The position numbers were made by a program, and so were the translations under genes. From contig CAJTSR010000008.1 in assembly GCA_910579035.1 (NCBI GenBank), positions 40,771 to 104,770 of the forward strand: a DNA stretch of 64,000 nucleotides, written 5' to 3'. Below are positions 25,979-35,540 of the stretch, piece after piece. The notes beneath the pieces are model-generated. The model searched no databases. It saw only the letters and a program-made list of their open reading frames with translations, and was not told the DNA's origin. This DNA comes from an uncultured Muribaculaceae bacterium. Its GTDB lineage: Bacteria; Bacteroidota; Bacteroidia; Bacteroidales; Muribaculaceae. Positions within the stretch are counted from its first letter, which is position 1. Each line of letters opens with the position of its first letter.

Positions 25979-27103
25979 TTATTTTTTAGATTTTTGCTCG
26001 TAAAGGATAGGCCCGAGTATAGGCACCATCTTGTTGGCATAATGGCGGAAGCCGAGATCGGTAAGGTGTATGCCGTCGACTGTTCCGTCGTCCTCGTAGC
26101 CGTCAAGTTCCACCGATTCCACATAGTAGAGATTCCTGGGATTCTCCGCCTTGAGCTTCTCGTAATTGCGACGGAAAGCAGCGTTCTTGGCCGGGAGATA
26201 GCGGCCGAAGGAGGCATCTTGGCGAGCATAGGGATATATCGGACCTTCAAGCATCACGATAGGGACCTCGGGACGCGCCGTGCGCAGTATGTTGATAAAC
26301 CCGTAGGTGAGGGTGTCGCACATCATCTCGGTACAGTTGGGCACGGGGTCGATAAGGAAAAGGTCGGCATCGGCTATCTTGGCCATGGCACGCGCCATGC
26401 AGCTGTCCATCTTGCCCTCGCCGCTGAATCCGAGGTTTACCACCTCGCAGTTCAGCTCGCGCGATATTATGTTTGTGGCCGCCATGCCGGTGCGCGACGC
26501 GCAGCCTCCCTGAAGTATGCTGGTGCCGTATGCCACTATCTTCTTGCGCTTGTCAATGAGCCGGGGATTGCCGGCTGTGAGCACAGCGCCGCTGTCAACC
26601 TTGATTTCGAGCTGCTCCACGCCGTCGTAAAGCGGCAGGTAGACCATGTACTCCGTCATACGGGTAGTGTCGAGATTGCTCACATATGTGGCCTCTACGA
26701 GCTTGGTTTCCTTGTCCTTGACATAGGGGCGGTTGGTGTTGACATGGCGCCAGCAGGAATCGCCCTGCCACACGTACAGGTCGGTGCCCTTGAGCCCGGT
26801 GTCGGCCATATGAATCATATGCGTGTTCCACAGCAGGGTGTAGCGCACGCCTATGCGGCTCGAGTTGGTGGCGAAGCGCACGCCTATGCCCGTAGAGCAC
26901 TGCTGGCGGCTCCAGAGGTCGGGGCGCACACTGTCGGCAAGATAGGCCGGAAGGCGCCAGTAGGGGCGCTCGGTGTTGTCGAATCCTTTGTTGATGATTC
27001 GAAGCTCGCGGGCGTCGGTATACTTCCACGGTTTCTCGGCGTCAGCAGCAAAAGCCGCCAAGGCAGCGAACGAAGCAAAAAGTGCGATAATGATTTTTTT
27101 CAT
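25979..27103 (-). CDS. exported SGNH/GDSL-family hydrolase
   Basis: A 374-residue exported esterase-like protein with a signal peptide (cut after AFAA, residue 20). Residues 25-180 form a beta-rich N-terminal domain typical of Bacteroidetes SGNH proteins; the hydrolase domain follows with the nucleophile Ser195 in AYGTSILQGG, the Gly/Asn blocks NLGFSGEGK and DPVPNC, and the DGIHLTD Asp-His pair near the C-terminus. All four SGNH blocks are present, so it is probably an active carbohydrate esterase or lipase; substrate unknown. Its ATG lies 20 bases downstream of the sirtuin stop. Confidence 0.87.
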   Translation of the reverse strand: MKKIIIALFASFAALAAFAADAEKPWKYTDARELRIINKGFDNTERPYWRLPAYLADSVRPDLWSRQQCSTGIGVRFATNSSRIGVRYTLLWNTHMIHMADTGLKGTDLYVWQGDSCWRHVNTNRPYVKDKETKLVEATYVSNLDTTRMTEYMVYLPLYDGVEQLEIKVDSGAVLTAGNPRLIDKRKKIVAYGTSILQGGCASRTGMAATNIISRELNCEVVNLGFSGEGKMDSCMARAMAKIADADLFLIDPVPNCTEMMCDTLTYGFINILRTARPEVPIVMLEGPIYPYARQDASFGRYLPAKNAAFRRNYEKLKAENPRNLYYVESVELDGYEDDGTVDGIHLTDLGFRHYANKMVPILGPILYEQKSKK

Positions 27104-27123
27104 GGATTTATAGTTATTGTGTA

Positions 27124-27816
27124 TCAGAATCGTTCGGCAAGCAGCCGGGCAAGCTCGGCCATTCCCTCTGTGGCCTTGGCGCGAATCACAGTCACGCCCT
27201 CAGGCACAGGCGACGGATTAGGGTCGATATAGTATACCGGCACCCCGCGCCGCACATAGTGCAGCAGCCCCGCGGCAGGGTACACCACAAGGCTCGTGCC
27301 CACTATCACAAACACATCGGCCTGCGCGGCAAGCTCGGTGGCAGGCTCGAACATAGGCACAGCCTCCTGAAAGAAGACTATGTGCGGACGCACGGCATGG
27401 CCGTCGATACGCGTTTCGGGCGTGGTTTCCACTCCCGGCTCTATCTTGAAAGTGAGATCGGGGTCGTCGAGCGCCCGCACCTTGGCAAGCTCGCCATGGA
27501 GGTGCAGCACCTTGGAGCTTCCGGCGCGCTCGTGGAGGTCGTCGACATTCTGGGTTATGACATACACATCGAATCGCTCCTCAAGCTCGCGGAGTATCTC
27601 GTGGGCGCGGTTGGGACGCACATCGGCAAGCTGCCGGCGCCGCTGGTTGTAGAAACTGTGTATCAGCGCCGGATTGCGCCGGAAACCGTCGGCGCTCGCC
27701 ACGTCCATCACCGGGTAGTTTTCCCATAGGCCGTCGGCGTCGCGGAAGGTCTTTATACCGCTTTCGGCGCTTATGCCGGCCCCGGTAGAAACTACAAGTT
27801 TCGGTTTACTTGTCAT
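27124..27816 (-). CDS. Sir2-family NAD-dependent deacylase lacking zinc cysteines
   Basis: A 230-residue sirtuin. NAD site GAGISAESGIKTFRDADGLW at 12-31, TQNVDDLHERAG at 88-99, catalytic His107 in LHLHGE, and Tyr56/Arg59 in FYNQRR, the YxxR pair that marks class III enzymes able to remove acyl groups such as succinyl. The protein contains no cysteine at all, so the four-Cys zinc ribbon of classical sirtuins is absent; the corresponding stretch (110-145) is a short charged linker. The start overlaps the 3' end of ftsZ by 11 bases, which implies coupled translation with the division operon. Confidence 0.93.
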   Translation of the reverse strand: MTSKPKLVVSTGAGISAESGIKTFRDADGLWENYPVMDVASADGFRRNPALIHSFYNQRRRQLADVRPNRAHEILRELEERFDVYVITQNVDDLHERAGSSKVLHLHGELAKVRALDDPDLTFKIEPGVETTPETRIDGHAVRPHIVFFQEAVPMFEPATELAAQADVFVIVGTSLVVYPAAGLLHYVRRGVPVYYIDPNPSPVPEGVTVIRAKATEGMAELARLLAERF

Positions 27817-29152
27817 CGGCAGAGAAGCTTATATGGTTGAAATCCTGCCTGCGCTGAGTCTGTGGCGCAGGCTGCTGAGCGGGAGCTTCGGCAGGCGCGT
27901 GCGCCATGGAGGCCTTGCGCTTGTCGCGCTTGAACGCGGGAGTGCGCTCCACCATCTCTATGGCCTCGTCGCTATCGAGCTGCTCGGGCGAGAGGATGTA
28001 GTAGTTCTGCGTTTCCTGCTGGCGGATAAGGTCGTCGATTTTATCCTTGCCATAGGCGTCGATGACAGCCTGCGGAACCTCGGACGCTTCCACTGCCTCT
28101 TCGGGCTTGCGGCCCTCTATGACTGTGACGGATCCGCCGGTGTCGACGCTCACATCGAAGCCCGACGCCAGAATGGTAAACTTGATTTTGTTGCCGAGTG
28201 TTTCGTCGTAGCCCCAGCCGAACTTGATATGCACCCGCTTGTTGATTTGGGCTACAAGGGCATTGGCCTCTATAGTTTCCGACACCTTGAATGGAGGCTG
28301 GATATCGTGGGAATAATAGAACGCGAACAGCAGCTCCTTGGCCGACATAATGTCGGTATCGCACAGCAGGGGAGAATGGAGGGCGTTCTTCATGGCGTCG
28401 CTCATTCGTGTCGGCCCCTCGCCGTAGCCCACCGATATGAGAGCCGTGCGCCCGTCGCGGAGGCAGGTGTCGACGTCGCGCATATCTATATTGATGGTTG
28501 CCAGAGTGGTAACCATGTCTGATATGGTTCTTGCCGCGGTGGTGAGTATGTCGTCGGCCTTGGTAAAGGCTTCGGCCCATTCCAAGTCGGGATATATGGT
28601 GCCCAGACGGTCATTGTTGATAACGAGCATGGCATCGACATTCTTCTGCAGCCGCGCGGCTCCCTCGATGGCACTGTTGATTTTGTTCATACCCTCGAAG
28701 AAGAACGGTATGGTGACGATGCCCACCGTGAGTATGCCTTTGTCCTTGGCCACGCCTGCAACCACAGGCGCGCCGCCGGTGCCGGTGCCGCCACCCATGC
28801 CTGCGGTGACGAAAACCATCTTGACGTCCTCGGTGAGTATCTTCTCTATGTCGGGCACGCTTTCGAGAGCCGCCGCCTCGCCGGTTTCGGGCTTACCGCC
28901 GGCGCCAAGTCCTCCGGTGGTCTTGGGGCCGAGCAGCACCTTGGTGGCGACAGGCAGGGGCATCAGCGCCTGGCTGTCGGTATTAAGCACCACAAAGTCA
29001 ACGCCGCGCACGCCTTGGCTGTGCATGTATGCAACGGCGTTGCAACCGCCGCCGCCAACGCCCATGGCTATTATTTTGGCAGCTGCGGGAGTGCCGTCAG
29101 CGTTGCTGCTGTGATATTTGGCTATCAATTGGGGATCTTCGGGTTCTGTCAT
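27806..29152 (-). CDS. ftsZ: cell division GTPase FtsZ
   Basis: Tubulin-like GTPase that polymerises into the Z ring at midcell. The 448-residue product has GVGGGGCNAV near 31-40, the tubulin signature GGGTGTGG at 120-127, and INIDMRDVD carrying the T7-loop acidic residues. The core ends near residue 345. A variable linker follows with ERTPAFKRDKRK, which probably corresponds to the conserved C-terminal peptide that binds FtsA; about 35 further residues, rich in Ala, Gln and Pro, lie beyond it, so the peptide is not terminal as it is in most species. Downstream of ftsA by 23 bases, with sir2 overlapping its end. Confidence 0.98.
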   Translation of the reverse strand: MTEPEDPQLIAKYHSSNADGTPAAAKIIAMGVGGGGCNAVAYMHSQGVRGVDFVVLNTDSQALMPLPVATKVLLGPKTTGGLGAGGKPETGEAAALESVPDIEKILTEDVKMVFVTAGMGGGTGTGGAPVVAGVAKDKGILTVGIVTIPFFFEGMNKINSAIEGAARLQKNVDAMLVINNDRLGTIYPDLEWAEAFTKADDILTTAARTISDMVTTLATINIDMRDVDTCLRDGRTALISVGYGEGPTRMSDAMKNALHSPLLCDTDIMSAKELLFAFYYSHDIQPPFKVSETIEANALVAQINKRVHIKFGWGYDETLGNKIKFTILASGFDVSVDTGGSVTVIEGRKPEEAVEASEVPQAVIDAYGKDKIDDLIRQQETQNYYILSPEQLDSDEAIEMVERTPAFKRDKRKASMAHAPAEAPAQQPAPQTQRRQDFNHISFSADDK

Positions 29153-29175
29153 AACTGGAGAATGAAAAGAGGGGA

Positions 29176-30798
29176 TTATTCGTCGTCAGCTTCGTCGTCT
29201 TCGGGAGTGGAGAAGAAATCTACGAGCTTGCCCTTGAGGGTTTCGACGGCCTGTTTTAGCTTGCTCGGGCTTGCCGTGGCTGAATCGTTGCCATAATCGT
29301 CGCCGTATTCGTCGTTTTCGTCGTACCCGTCGGAGTATTCCTCGGATTCTTCCGGCTCGGGTTCCGGCTCAGCCTTGGCTTTCCCTTTTTTCTTGTTGAA
29401 GCCGAGGAAAGAACGATTGTGCGCAGCTTCGCCGCCACGGTTGGAGTGATAGTCATCGTCGTCCTCGTCATCGCGCAATATATCGTCGTCGTCGATATCG
29501 GCACCTCTGCGTCGCACGCGCGGTGCTTCCTCCACCACTTCCTCTTCTTCCTCCTCGTACTCAGGATCGGCAGGCTCTTCGGCCTTGGCCTGGGCAAGGA
29601 CTGCGGCGGCCGCGGCAGCGACCGGGTCGGCAGCGACGGTGGCGGCAACAGAAGCCGGCGCCATATTGTCGGGAGTGAGGCAATGGGGGTCGGGGAGCTT
29701 GCGCCCTGCCCACAACAAAGCAACAACGTCTATATTGTCAGGATTGTTGCGGCCCGGCACACGGAAAGTGACATCGGCAGGCATCTCCGTCACCCGGACT
29801 GGCATCTTGGCCTGCTGTCCGAGCATCGTGGCAAAATCGGGGAGCTTGGCTCCGCCGCCGGTAAGCACTATCTTGGATATATTGTCGGTATAGCCCGATA
29901 AATCGAGCTGGTGCAGTATGTTAGCTGCAATTTCGCCGGCACGCACCCGCGCATAGCTGTTCAATTCGGTTATGTTCACGCCCACGTGCGTGCCGGGTTC
30001 GTCGGCAAGCGTGGAAAGTGTCATCTTGTAGTTTTCGGCAGCCTCCTCGGTGACGCCGAGTCCGGCCATAATGTCGAGTGTGATAAGGCGGGAGCCCATA
30101 GGCAGCGTGCACAGGAAGCACAAGGCACCGTCGCGGTACACCGACACCGTGCTTGTTTCCGCGCCAAAGTCCACAAAGGCGCAACCCACCTCTTTCTCAT
30201 CGGGAGTAAGCACGAAATCGGCAAGAGCCGTGTGACGCAGCTGGTAGAACACCTTTTCGGTATCAATGTTCTCAAGTTTGAGGCGTTCGAGATTCTGCCG
30301 CGTTTCCTTGGCGCAGGTAACCATCATAAACTCACCGCGCAGGGTTTCGGCAAAGTTGCCGACGGCCTTCTTCACCGAGGTGTTGTTGACAAAGAATATC
30401 TTGGGCAGGGTGTCGACTATGCAGTGGTCGCCCACGTAGTCGTGTGTTGCCTCGTATATGAGCCTCTGCACATGCGACTCGGTAATCTCGCACTCGCGCG
30501 GGAAGCGCAGCGCGGCCGTGGTGGGCACAGCGGCTATGGAGCGGCCGCCCACCGACAGCACCAGCCCGCGTATCTTGCGGGGAGCCACGGCGGGAGCGCC
30601 TTCAAGCTTGCGTATTATATCGCCTATCGCCTCCGACACTTCGCGTATGTTCTGCACACGGCCGTAGCGCACATTGTTGACGGCCGGAGCGTCCTCTACC
30701 GCGAGTACGGCCAGGCGGCCGTCGGATCCGACAGAGCCTACGGCTCCTTTGATTTTTGAGGAGGCTATCTCTATGGCTACAACTGTTCTGGGTTCCAT
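29176..30798 (-). CDS. ftsA: cell division protein FtsA with long acidic C-terminal extension
   Basis: Actin-like protein that tethers FtsZ to the membrane. Residues 1-390 carry the ATPase core: VVAIEIASSKIKGAVG at the start, the 1C subdomain with RGLVLSVGGRSI near 63-74, CAFVDFGAETSTVSVY near 207-222 and KIVLTGGGAKLPDF near 308-321. The protein is 540 residues, roughly 120 longer than E. coli FtsA. The extra region (about 410-510) is strongly acidic with Asp/Glu runs, and the final LKQAVETLKGKLVDFF looks like the amphipathic membrane helix. Extended FtsA is known in Bacteroidetes. Confidence 0.96.
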   Translation of the reverse strand: MEPRTVVAIEIASSKIKGAVGSVGSDGRLAVLAVEDAPAVNNVRYGRVQNIREVSEAIGDIIRKLEGAPAVAPRKIRGLVLSVGGRSIAAVPTTAALRFPRECEITESHVQRLIYEATHDYVGDHCIVDTLPKIFFVNNTSVKKAVGNFAETLRGEFMMVTCAKETRQNLERLKLENIDTEKVFYQLRHTALADFVLTPDEKEVGCAFVDFGAETSTVSVYRDGALCFLCTLPMGSRLITLDIMAGLGVTEEAAENYKMTLSTLADEPGTHVGVNITELNSYARVRAGEIAANILHQLDLSGYTDNISKIVLTGGGAKLPDFATMLGQQAKMPVRVTEMPADVTFRVPGRNNPDNIDVVALLWAGRKLPDPHCLTPDNMAPASVAATVAADPVAAAAAAVLAQAKAEEPADPEYEEEEEEVVEEAPRVRRRGADIDDDDILRDDEDDDDYHSNRGGEAAHNRSFLGFNKKKGKAKAEPEPEPEESEEYSDGYDENDEYGDDYGNDSATASPSKLKQAVETLKGKLVDFFSTPEDDEADDE

Positions 30799-30830
30799 GT
30801 CGGGGTATTTTTTTGAATCATTTATATATG

Positions 30831-31694
30831 TTAGGAGGGATTATTGTGTACTACGCCGCCGCGAAATTCGTCAGGGTCGGTTATTGTTTCGTTATCGTCG
30901 ATGTCGAGCGAGCCTGTCTGCTCCTCGACAGTGGGCAGCGGCACCGGCGGAAGCGCCTTGTCGCGGCGTGTGGCGACAACCTGCCCGCGCCAACGCACCG
31001 CCACCGTATCGTACGCCTCCCAGCCTTTGACCGGGGCCACGTGGCGGTAGAACGTGCGCAGACGGCGGAATTTGTCGTCAATCATAGACGTGTCGCCGAA
31101 GTTAATCACATGCCCGACGATATTGGGGATTATGATGATATTGCCGTCGGACTCCTGTGTCACCGTTGCCACAAGGGCTCCGGCCTCGGGGTGGTCGGCA
31201 ATGTAGTTGAGCAGAGTGAGCAGGCGCCTCGGAGGATTCACCGAGTCAAAGCGCCCCACCAGCACCGGCACGTCGAGGTGATACCTCAGTTCGGCCGATA
31301 TCCTCTTGCCTTTGCCGTTGATATAGTACGATGGCAGCCCGTACTCGAACACCCGCGCCACCGGCTCCATCGGCGTGGCCTCCACCAGCAGGGTGCCGTC
31401 GGAGAGTATGGAGGCATTGGCCCTCTGTATCTTGTCGGAGTCCGTAAGGCGCTTTTCAAGGGCGTACAGGTCGAAACGGGAACGGAGGCAGTTGCCGAGG
31501 CTGTCGGGGTCTATGCCCGACTCGTGGAGTATGTCGGACTCATCGATAAAGTCGGTATAGGTAGAGTTGAGGCGCACCTCGAAGCGGCCCATACGCTCGC
31601 CGGCAGCCATTTTCGTGGTAACGGCAAGGGCAAAACAGCAGTAGACAACCATAAGGATTGTCAACACACACATTATTACCGACTTCCGTACCAT
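30831..31694 (-). CDS. ftsQ: cell division protein FtsQ
   Basis: A 287-residue bitopic inner-membrane protein of the divisome. A short cytoplasmic start is followed by one membrane segment (about residues 6-26) and a periplasmic part with a POTRA-like region around 33-120 and the beta domain VRWRGQVVATRRD near the end. Sequence similarity in this family is low; assignment rests mainly on size, topology and the fixed position between murC and ftsA. The start lies 6 bases after murC. Confidence 0.88.
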   Translation of the reverse strand: MVRKSVIMCVLTILMVVYCCFALAVTTKMAAGERMGRFEVRLNSTYTDFIDESDILHESGIDPDSLGNCLRSRFDLYALEKRLTDSDKIQRANASILSDGTLLVEATPMEPVARVFEYGLPSYYINGKGKRISAELRYHLDVPVLVGRFDSVNPPRRLLTLLNYIADHPEAGALVATVTQESDGNIIIIPNIVGHVINFGDTSMIDDKFRRLRTFYRHVAPVKGWEAYDTVAVRWRGQVVATRRDKALPPVPLPTVEEQTGSLDIDDNETITDPDEFRGGVVHNNPS

Positions 31695-31700
31695 ATGCTG

Positions 31701-33098
31701 TCAGTTACAACCGTCAGGGGTGCGAAGAGCGCGTACCAGTTGTGGCACATAGAGGTTAAGGTCGCCCGCACCTGCGGTTAAAAGGATTTCAAAGTTACTA
31801 TTTTTCATTGTATCGACAAAGTTTTCCTTTGAAATCATTGATTTGTGAGGACAATTGAGTTTGTCGAATATCGTTTTGGAACTTATGCCCGGAATAGGCT
31901 CCTCGCGTGCCGGATAAAGGTCGATAAGCACCACTTCGTCGGCAGTGTCGAGCGCCTCGGCGAACTGCGGGGCGAAATCCCGCGTGCGCGAGTACAGATG
32001 CGGCTGGAAGGCCACAGTCAGACGCCGTCCGGGATAGAGAGCGCGGACGGAGGCTATGCTCTGGCGAAGCTCGTCCGGGTGGTGCGCGTAGTCGTCGATA
32101 ACGGCTCGCCCGCAGGGGCCGTCTTCCTTGAGATGAAACTCGAAGCGGCGCTCCACGCCGGGGTAGGACGCCATGGCCCGGCGCGCAAGCCCGGGGGTGA
32201 GCGTGCCTGTGAGCCACACGGCGGCAAGCGAGGCGACGGCATTGTCGACATTGATAGCCACAGGCACGCCAAGCTCTATGTCGGCAACCGTGCCGCCGGG
32301 ATACACGAAGTCGAACACTATCCGGCCGTCACCGCAGCGAACATTGGCCGCGTGGAAATCGCCCTCCTCGCGTCCGAAGGTATATACCCGCACGCTTTCG
32401 TGCACGCGCGGCACGAGCTTAAGCCCCGTGTGGACCACGAGGAAACCGCCGGGCTGTATCAGCTCGGTAAAGTGGGCGAAGCTCTCGAGGTATGCCTCCT
32501 CGGTGCCGTATATGTCGAGATGGTCGGGGTCGGTGGCCGTAATCACCGCGATGTAGGGCGACAGGCGGTGGAAGGAGCGGTCGTACTCGTCGGCCTCGAT
32601 GACGCTGTACGGCGACGTGGGGCTGAGAATAAGGTTGCTGTTGTAGCCCCTCAGTATCCCGCCGAGGAAAGCGTTGCATCCGGTGGTGCCGCTGTGCAGC
32701 ACATGGGCGGCCATAGACGAAGTGGTGGTCTTGCCATGGGTGCCGGCAAAGCACAATCCACGGCTTCCGCGGGTGATCTGGCCGAGCACCCACGAGCGCT
32801 TGCGCACCTCGAAGCCGCCGTCGCGGAAAAATCCGAGAGGCACGTTGCTGTCGGGCACGGCAGGGGTGTACACAACGAGTGTACCCTCGGCATCGCGAAA
32901 TTCGGCAGGCACAGCGTCCATAGAATCGTCGTAGCTCACCGCCACACCCTCCCTCACAAGCTGTGCTGTAAGCGGCGAGGGAGTGCGGTCGTATCCGGCC
33001 ACAGGGAGGCCGAGCGAACGATAATAGCGCGCAAGCGCGGCCATGCCTATGCCGCCTACGCCAACGAAGTAAACACGTGCTGTATCTTTAATTTCCAT
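31701..33098 (-). CDS. murC: UDP-N-acetylmuramate--L-alanine ligase
   Basis: Adds L-Ala to UDP-MurNAc with ATP, first step of the stem peptide. A 465-residue Mur ligase with the N-terminal FVGVGGIGMAALARYY at 11-26, the ATP loop GTHGKTTTSSM at 119-129 and the C-terminal domain VIDDYAHHPDELRQS. Length and motif order are standard. The start overlaps the end of murG by 11 bases. Confidence 0.98.
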   Translation of the reverse strand: MEIKDTARVYFVGVGGIGMAALARYYRSLGLPVAGYDRTPSPLTAQLVREGVAVSYDDSMDAVPAEFRDAEGTLVVYTPAVPDSNVPLGFFRDGGFEVRKRSWVLGQITRGSRGLCFAGTHGKTTTSSMAAHVLHSGTTGCNAFLGGILRGYNSNLILSPTSPYSVIEADEYDRSFHRLSPYIAVITATDPDHLDIYGTEEAYLESFAHFTELIQPGGFLVVHTGLKLVPRVHESVRVYTFGREEGDFHAANVRCGDGRIVFDFVYPGGTVADIELGVPVAINVDNAVASLAAVWLTGTLTPGLARRAMASYPGVERRFEFHLKEDGPCGRAVIDDYAHHPDELRQSIASVRALYPGRRLTVAFQPHLYSRTRDFAPQFAEALDTADEVVLIDLYPAREEPIPGISSKTIFDKLNCPHKSMISKENFVDTMKNSNFEILLTAGAGDLNLYVPQLVRALRTPDGCN

Positions 33099-34200
33099 TT
33101 ACAATTCTGTCGATTTGATCCACAATCTTTTCGTCGCTCTCGCGCAAAGCCATGGCGGCGATGTTGGCGCCCAGCCCGGCGAGGGCGTCTTTGTCGGAGG
33201 CAAGGCGCTCTATCTCGGGCCAGAGGGACACTGCGGCGTCGGCGTCGAGCACCATCACTGCGGCACCGCGCGTGGATAGGGCCTCGGCATTATGCCGCTG
33301 GTGGTCTTCGGCAACATTGGGCGAGGGCACCAGTATCACCGGCTTGCCAAGCAGCTCAAGCTCGCTGATGGTGCCGGCTCCCGCGCGCGCCACCACAAGG
33401 TCGGCGGCGCGGTATGCCTGCGCCATATCCGATATAAAGGCCGAAGCCCTGACATTGGCCGGACGGCAGGCTTCCATCGTGCTTTGGCAACGCTCGTGGT
33501 CGGCCTTGCCAGTCTGCCACATAAGCATGAAAGGCGCTTTCTGAGCCTTGCCCGACTCGATGGCCGATATGATGGCGCTGTTGAGGGTTCGCGCGCCAAG
33601 GCTGCCGCCTACCACGAGCACAAGGGGACGCGAAGGGTCGAAGCCGAGCGCGGCCTTGGCCTCGGCCTGCGACGCTCCGTAGGCAAGAAGCGCTGGGCGC
33701 ACAGGGTTGCCGGTAAGCACTATCTTCTCGGACGGGAAAAAGCGCTCTGTGCCGGGATATGCCACACAGATAGCTGCGGCACGGGGTGCGAGAAGCTTGT
33801 TGGTGACGCCGGGATATGAGTTCTGTTCCTGCAGAAGCGTCGGCACACCGGCTCTTTGCGCCGCCTTTAGCGTCGGCCCGCTGGCATAGCCACCCACGCC
33901 CACAGCGATGTCGGGCTTGAAGTCGGCCACGAGTTTGCGGGCGCGGCGTATGCTCTTCCACAGGCGGAAGAGCACCTTGAAGTTACGCCACAGGCGTTTG
34001 CGGTCGAAACCGCTCACCGGCAGGCCCACTATGCGGTAGCCCGCCGCAGGCACGCGCTCCATCTCCATGCGCCCTTCGGCGCCGACAAAGAGAATTTCGG
34101 CATCGGGGTGCCTGCGCTCTATGGCCGCGGCTATGGAAAGTGCCGGAAAAATGTGGCCGCCGGTGCCACCTCCGCTTATCAATACTTTCATATCTTTCAT
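33088..34200 (-). CDS. murG: lipid II synthase MurG (UDP-GlcNAc transferase)
   Basis: Transfers GlcNAc to lipid I at the inner face of the membrane, making lipid II. The 370-residue GT-B enzyme has the donor-side GGGTGGHIFPALSIA near residues 10-24, VGVGGYASGPTLKAA at about 101-115 and the nucleotide-sugar region VVARAGAGTISELELLGKPVILVPSP. The ATG at 34198-34200 overlaps the ftsW stop as ATGA; a second Met three codons later is possible. Ends 11 bases inside murC. Confidence 0.97.
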   Translation of the reverse strand: MKDMKVLISGGGTGGHIFPALSIAAAIERRHPDAEILFVGAEGRMEMERVPAAGYRIVGLPVSGFDRKRLWRNFKVLFRLWKSIRRARKLVADFKPDIAVGVGGYASGPTLKAAQRAGVPTLLQEQNSYPGVTNKLLAPRAAAICVAYPGTERFFPSEKIVLTGNPVRPALLAYGASQAEAKAALGFDPSRPLVLVVGGSLGARTLNSAIISAIESGKAQKAPFMLMWQTGKADHERCQSTMEACRPANVRASAFISDMAQAYRAADLVVARAGAGTISELELLGKPVILVPSPNVAEDHQRHNAEALSTRGAAVMVLDADAAVSLWPEIERLASDKDALAGLGANIAAMALRESDEKIVDQIDRIVNGN

Positions 34201-35528
34201 CGTACAATTTCTGCCGGGTTGGCGCTGCGCGCCTCCTCGGGCAACATTTCAATTTCCTGCCGCAGCTCGGCCTTGGTGTCGGTGGTACGCACGGCGTGGC
34301 GCGCGCAGCTGAGCATGATGCCGAATGCCATCGATGTGACAAGCACCGATATACCGCCCTTGGATATGAGAGGCAGAGGCTGTCCCGACACGGGGAACAC
34401 GCCCGACACTATCGCCATATGGTAGAGTGCCTGAAATACTATGACAAAGGCACAGCCCATCACAAGCACGCCCGGGAGTGTCTGCTTGAAGCATACTGTG
34501 AGTTTGGCGCTGCGGCCGAGAATCCATATATAGCAGGCCAGGATGCCGAGGCCCACGAACAGGCCCATTTCCTCTATAATGATGGCATAGATGTAATCGG
34601 AGAATGCCAGCGGAAGACGGGCATTCTCGCGCGAACGCCCTATGCCCACGCCTGTAAGGCCGCCATGAGCCTGCGCTATGTAGCTGAGCTGCTCCTGCTG
34701 GTTGTCTATCGAGAATTTCTCCAGATGCTTGTCGGGGCGGAAGTGGCGCGCCACACGGTTGCGCCATGTCTGCCCGCGGCCATGGCCGGCTACCTCAGTC
34801 GGATTCTCCTTGTTGAGCGTGTAGGCGAGTTCCTGCTGGGGCGTCATCGCGTCGTCGTGCTTGACCAAGGTCTTGGCACCGATGGCCACCACGCCGACAA
34901 CGGCAGTGATGCCCAGGGCGATGCCGAACTTGCGCCAGCCCATGCCGCCGACGAGCATCATGGAGAAACCTATGGCCATAACCACGATGGTGTTCGACAG
35001 TCCCTGAGAGAACAGCAGCCCCGCACAGAAGTATAGAAACACGAGGCTGTAGACGAGTCCCCGCGTGGTGACATCGCGCATGCCCTTCATCTGGTTCCGG
35101 CTCAGAATCCAGGCCATGCCGAGGGCGGCCGCCAGCTTCATAAACTCGGCAGGCAGCACAGGGATTCCGGCCACGCGAATAGCTCGCATGGCGCCGTTTA
35201 TCTCCGTTCCGACAAAGCGCACGGCAATCATCATAGCGATACTACCCACGACATACAGCGGTATGAGCGCGTATATGTGGCGGAAGTGCATCTTCTGCAT
35301 AAGGAGCATGATTATCAGCCCGCCAAGCAGGAAGGCGCCATGGCGCATAATGGGACGGAATATGTCGCCGTCGTTCACTTCCTGTATCGAGGCCGAGAAC
35401 AGCTCTATTATGGCTATGATGACCAGGAGTATGTACGTACCCCACAGATGATGGTCGGTACGCACTTTCGATTTCACTGCGGCGGGAGCTGCGGCAGCAT
35501 TTTCGATATTCACAGCAGGAGAGGACAT
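34197..35528 (-). CDS. ftsW: septal peptidoglycan glycosyltransferase FtsW (SEDS family)
   Basis: A 443-residue polytopic inner-membrane protein that polymerises lipid II during septation, working with the PBP encoded by ftsI in this cluster. About ten membrane segments, with SEDS motifs LPAEFMKLAAALGMAWIL near 125-142, GGLTGVGIGRSRENARLPLAFSDYIYA near 279-305 and LPLISKGGISVLVTSMAFGI near 393-412. The N-terminal 25 residues are an Ala-rich cytoplasmic tail. The intergenic stretch before it contains a GGAAT-type repeat. Confidence 0.96.
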   Translation of the reverse strand: MSSPAVNIENAAAAPAAVKSKVRTDHHLWGTYILLVIIAIIELFSASIQEVNDGDIFRPIMRHGAFLLGGLIIMLLMQKMHFRHIYALIPLYVVGSIAMMIAVRFVGTEINGAMRAIRVAGIPVLPAEFMKLAAALGMAWILSRNQMKGMRDVTTRGLVYSLVFLYFCAGLLFSQGLSNTIVVMAIGFSMMLVGGMGWRKFGIALGITAVVGVVAIGAKTLVKHDDAMTPQQELAYTLNKENPTEVAGHGRGQTWRNRVARHFRPDKHLEKFSIDNQQEQLSYIAQAHGGLTGVGIGRSRENARLPLAFSDYIYAIIIEEMGLFVGLGILACYIWILGRSAKLTVCFKQTLPGVLVMGCAFVIVFQALYHMAIVSGVFPVSGQPLPLISKGGISVLVTSMAFGIMLSCARHAVRTTDTKAELRQEIEMLPEEARSANPAEIVR

Positions 35529-35540
35529 TTTTTCAGTCAG

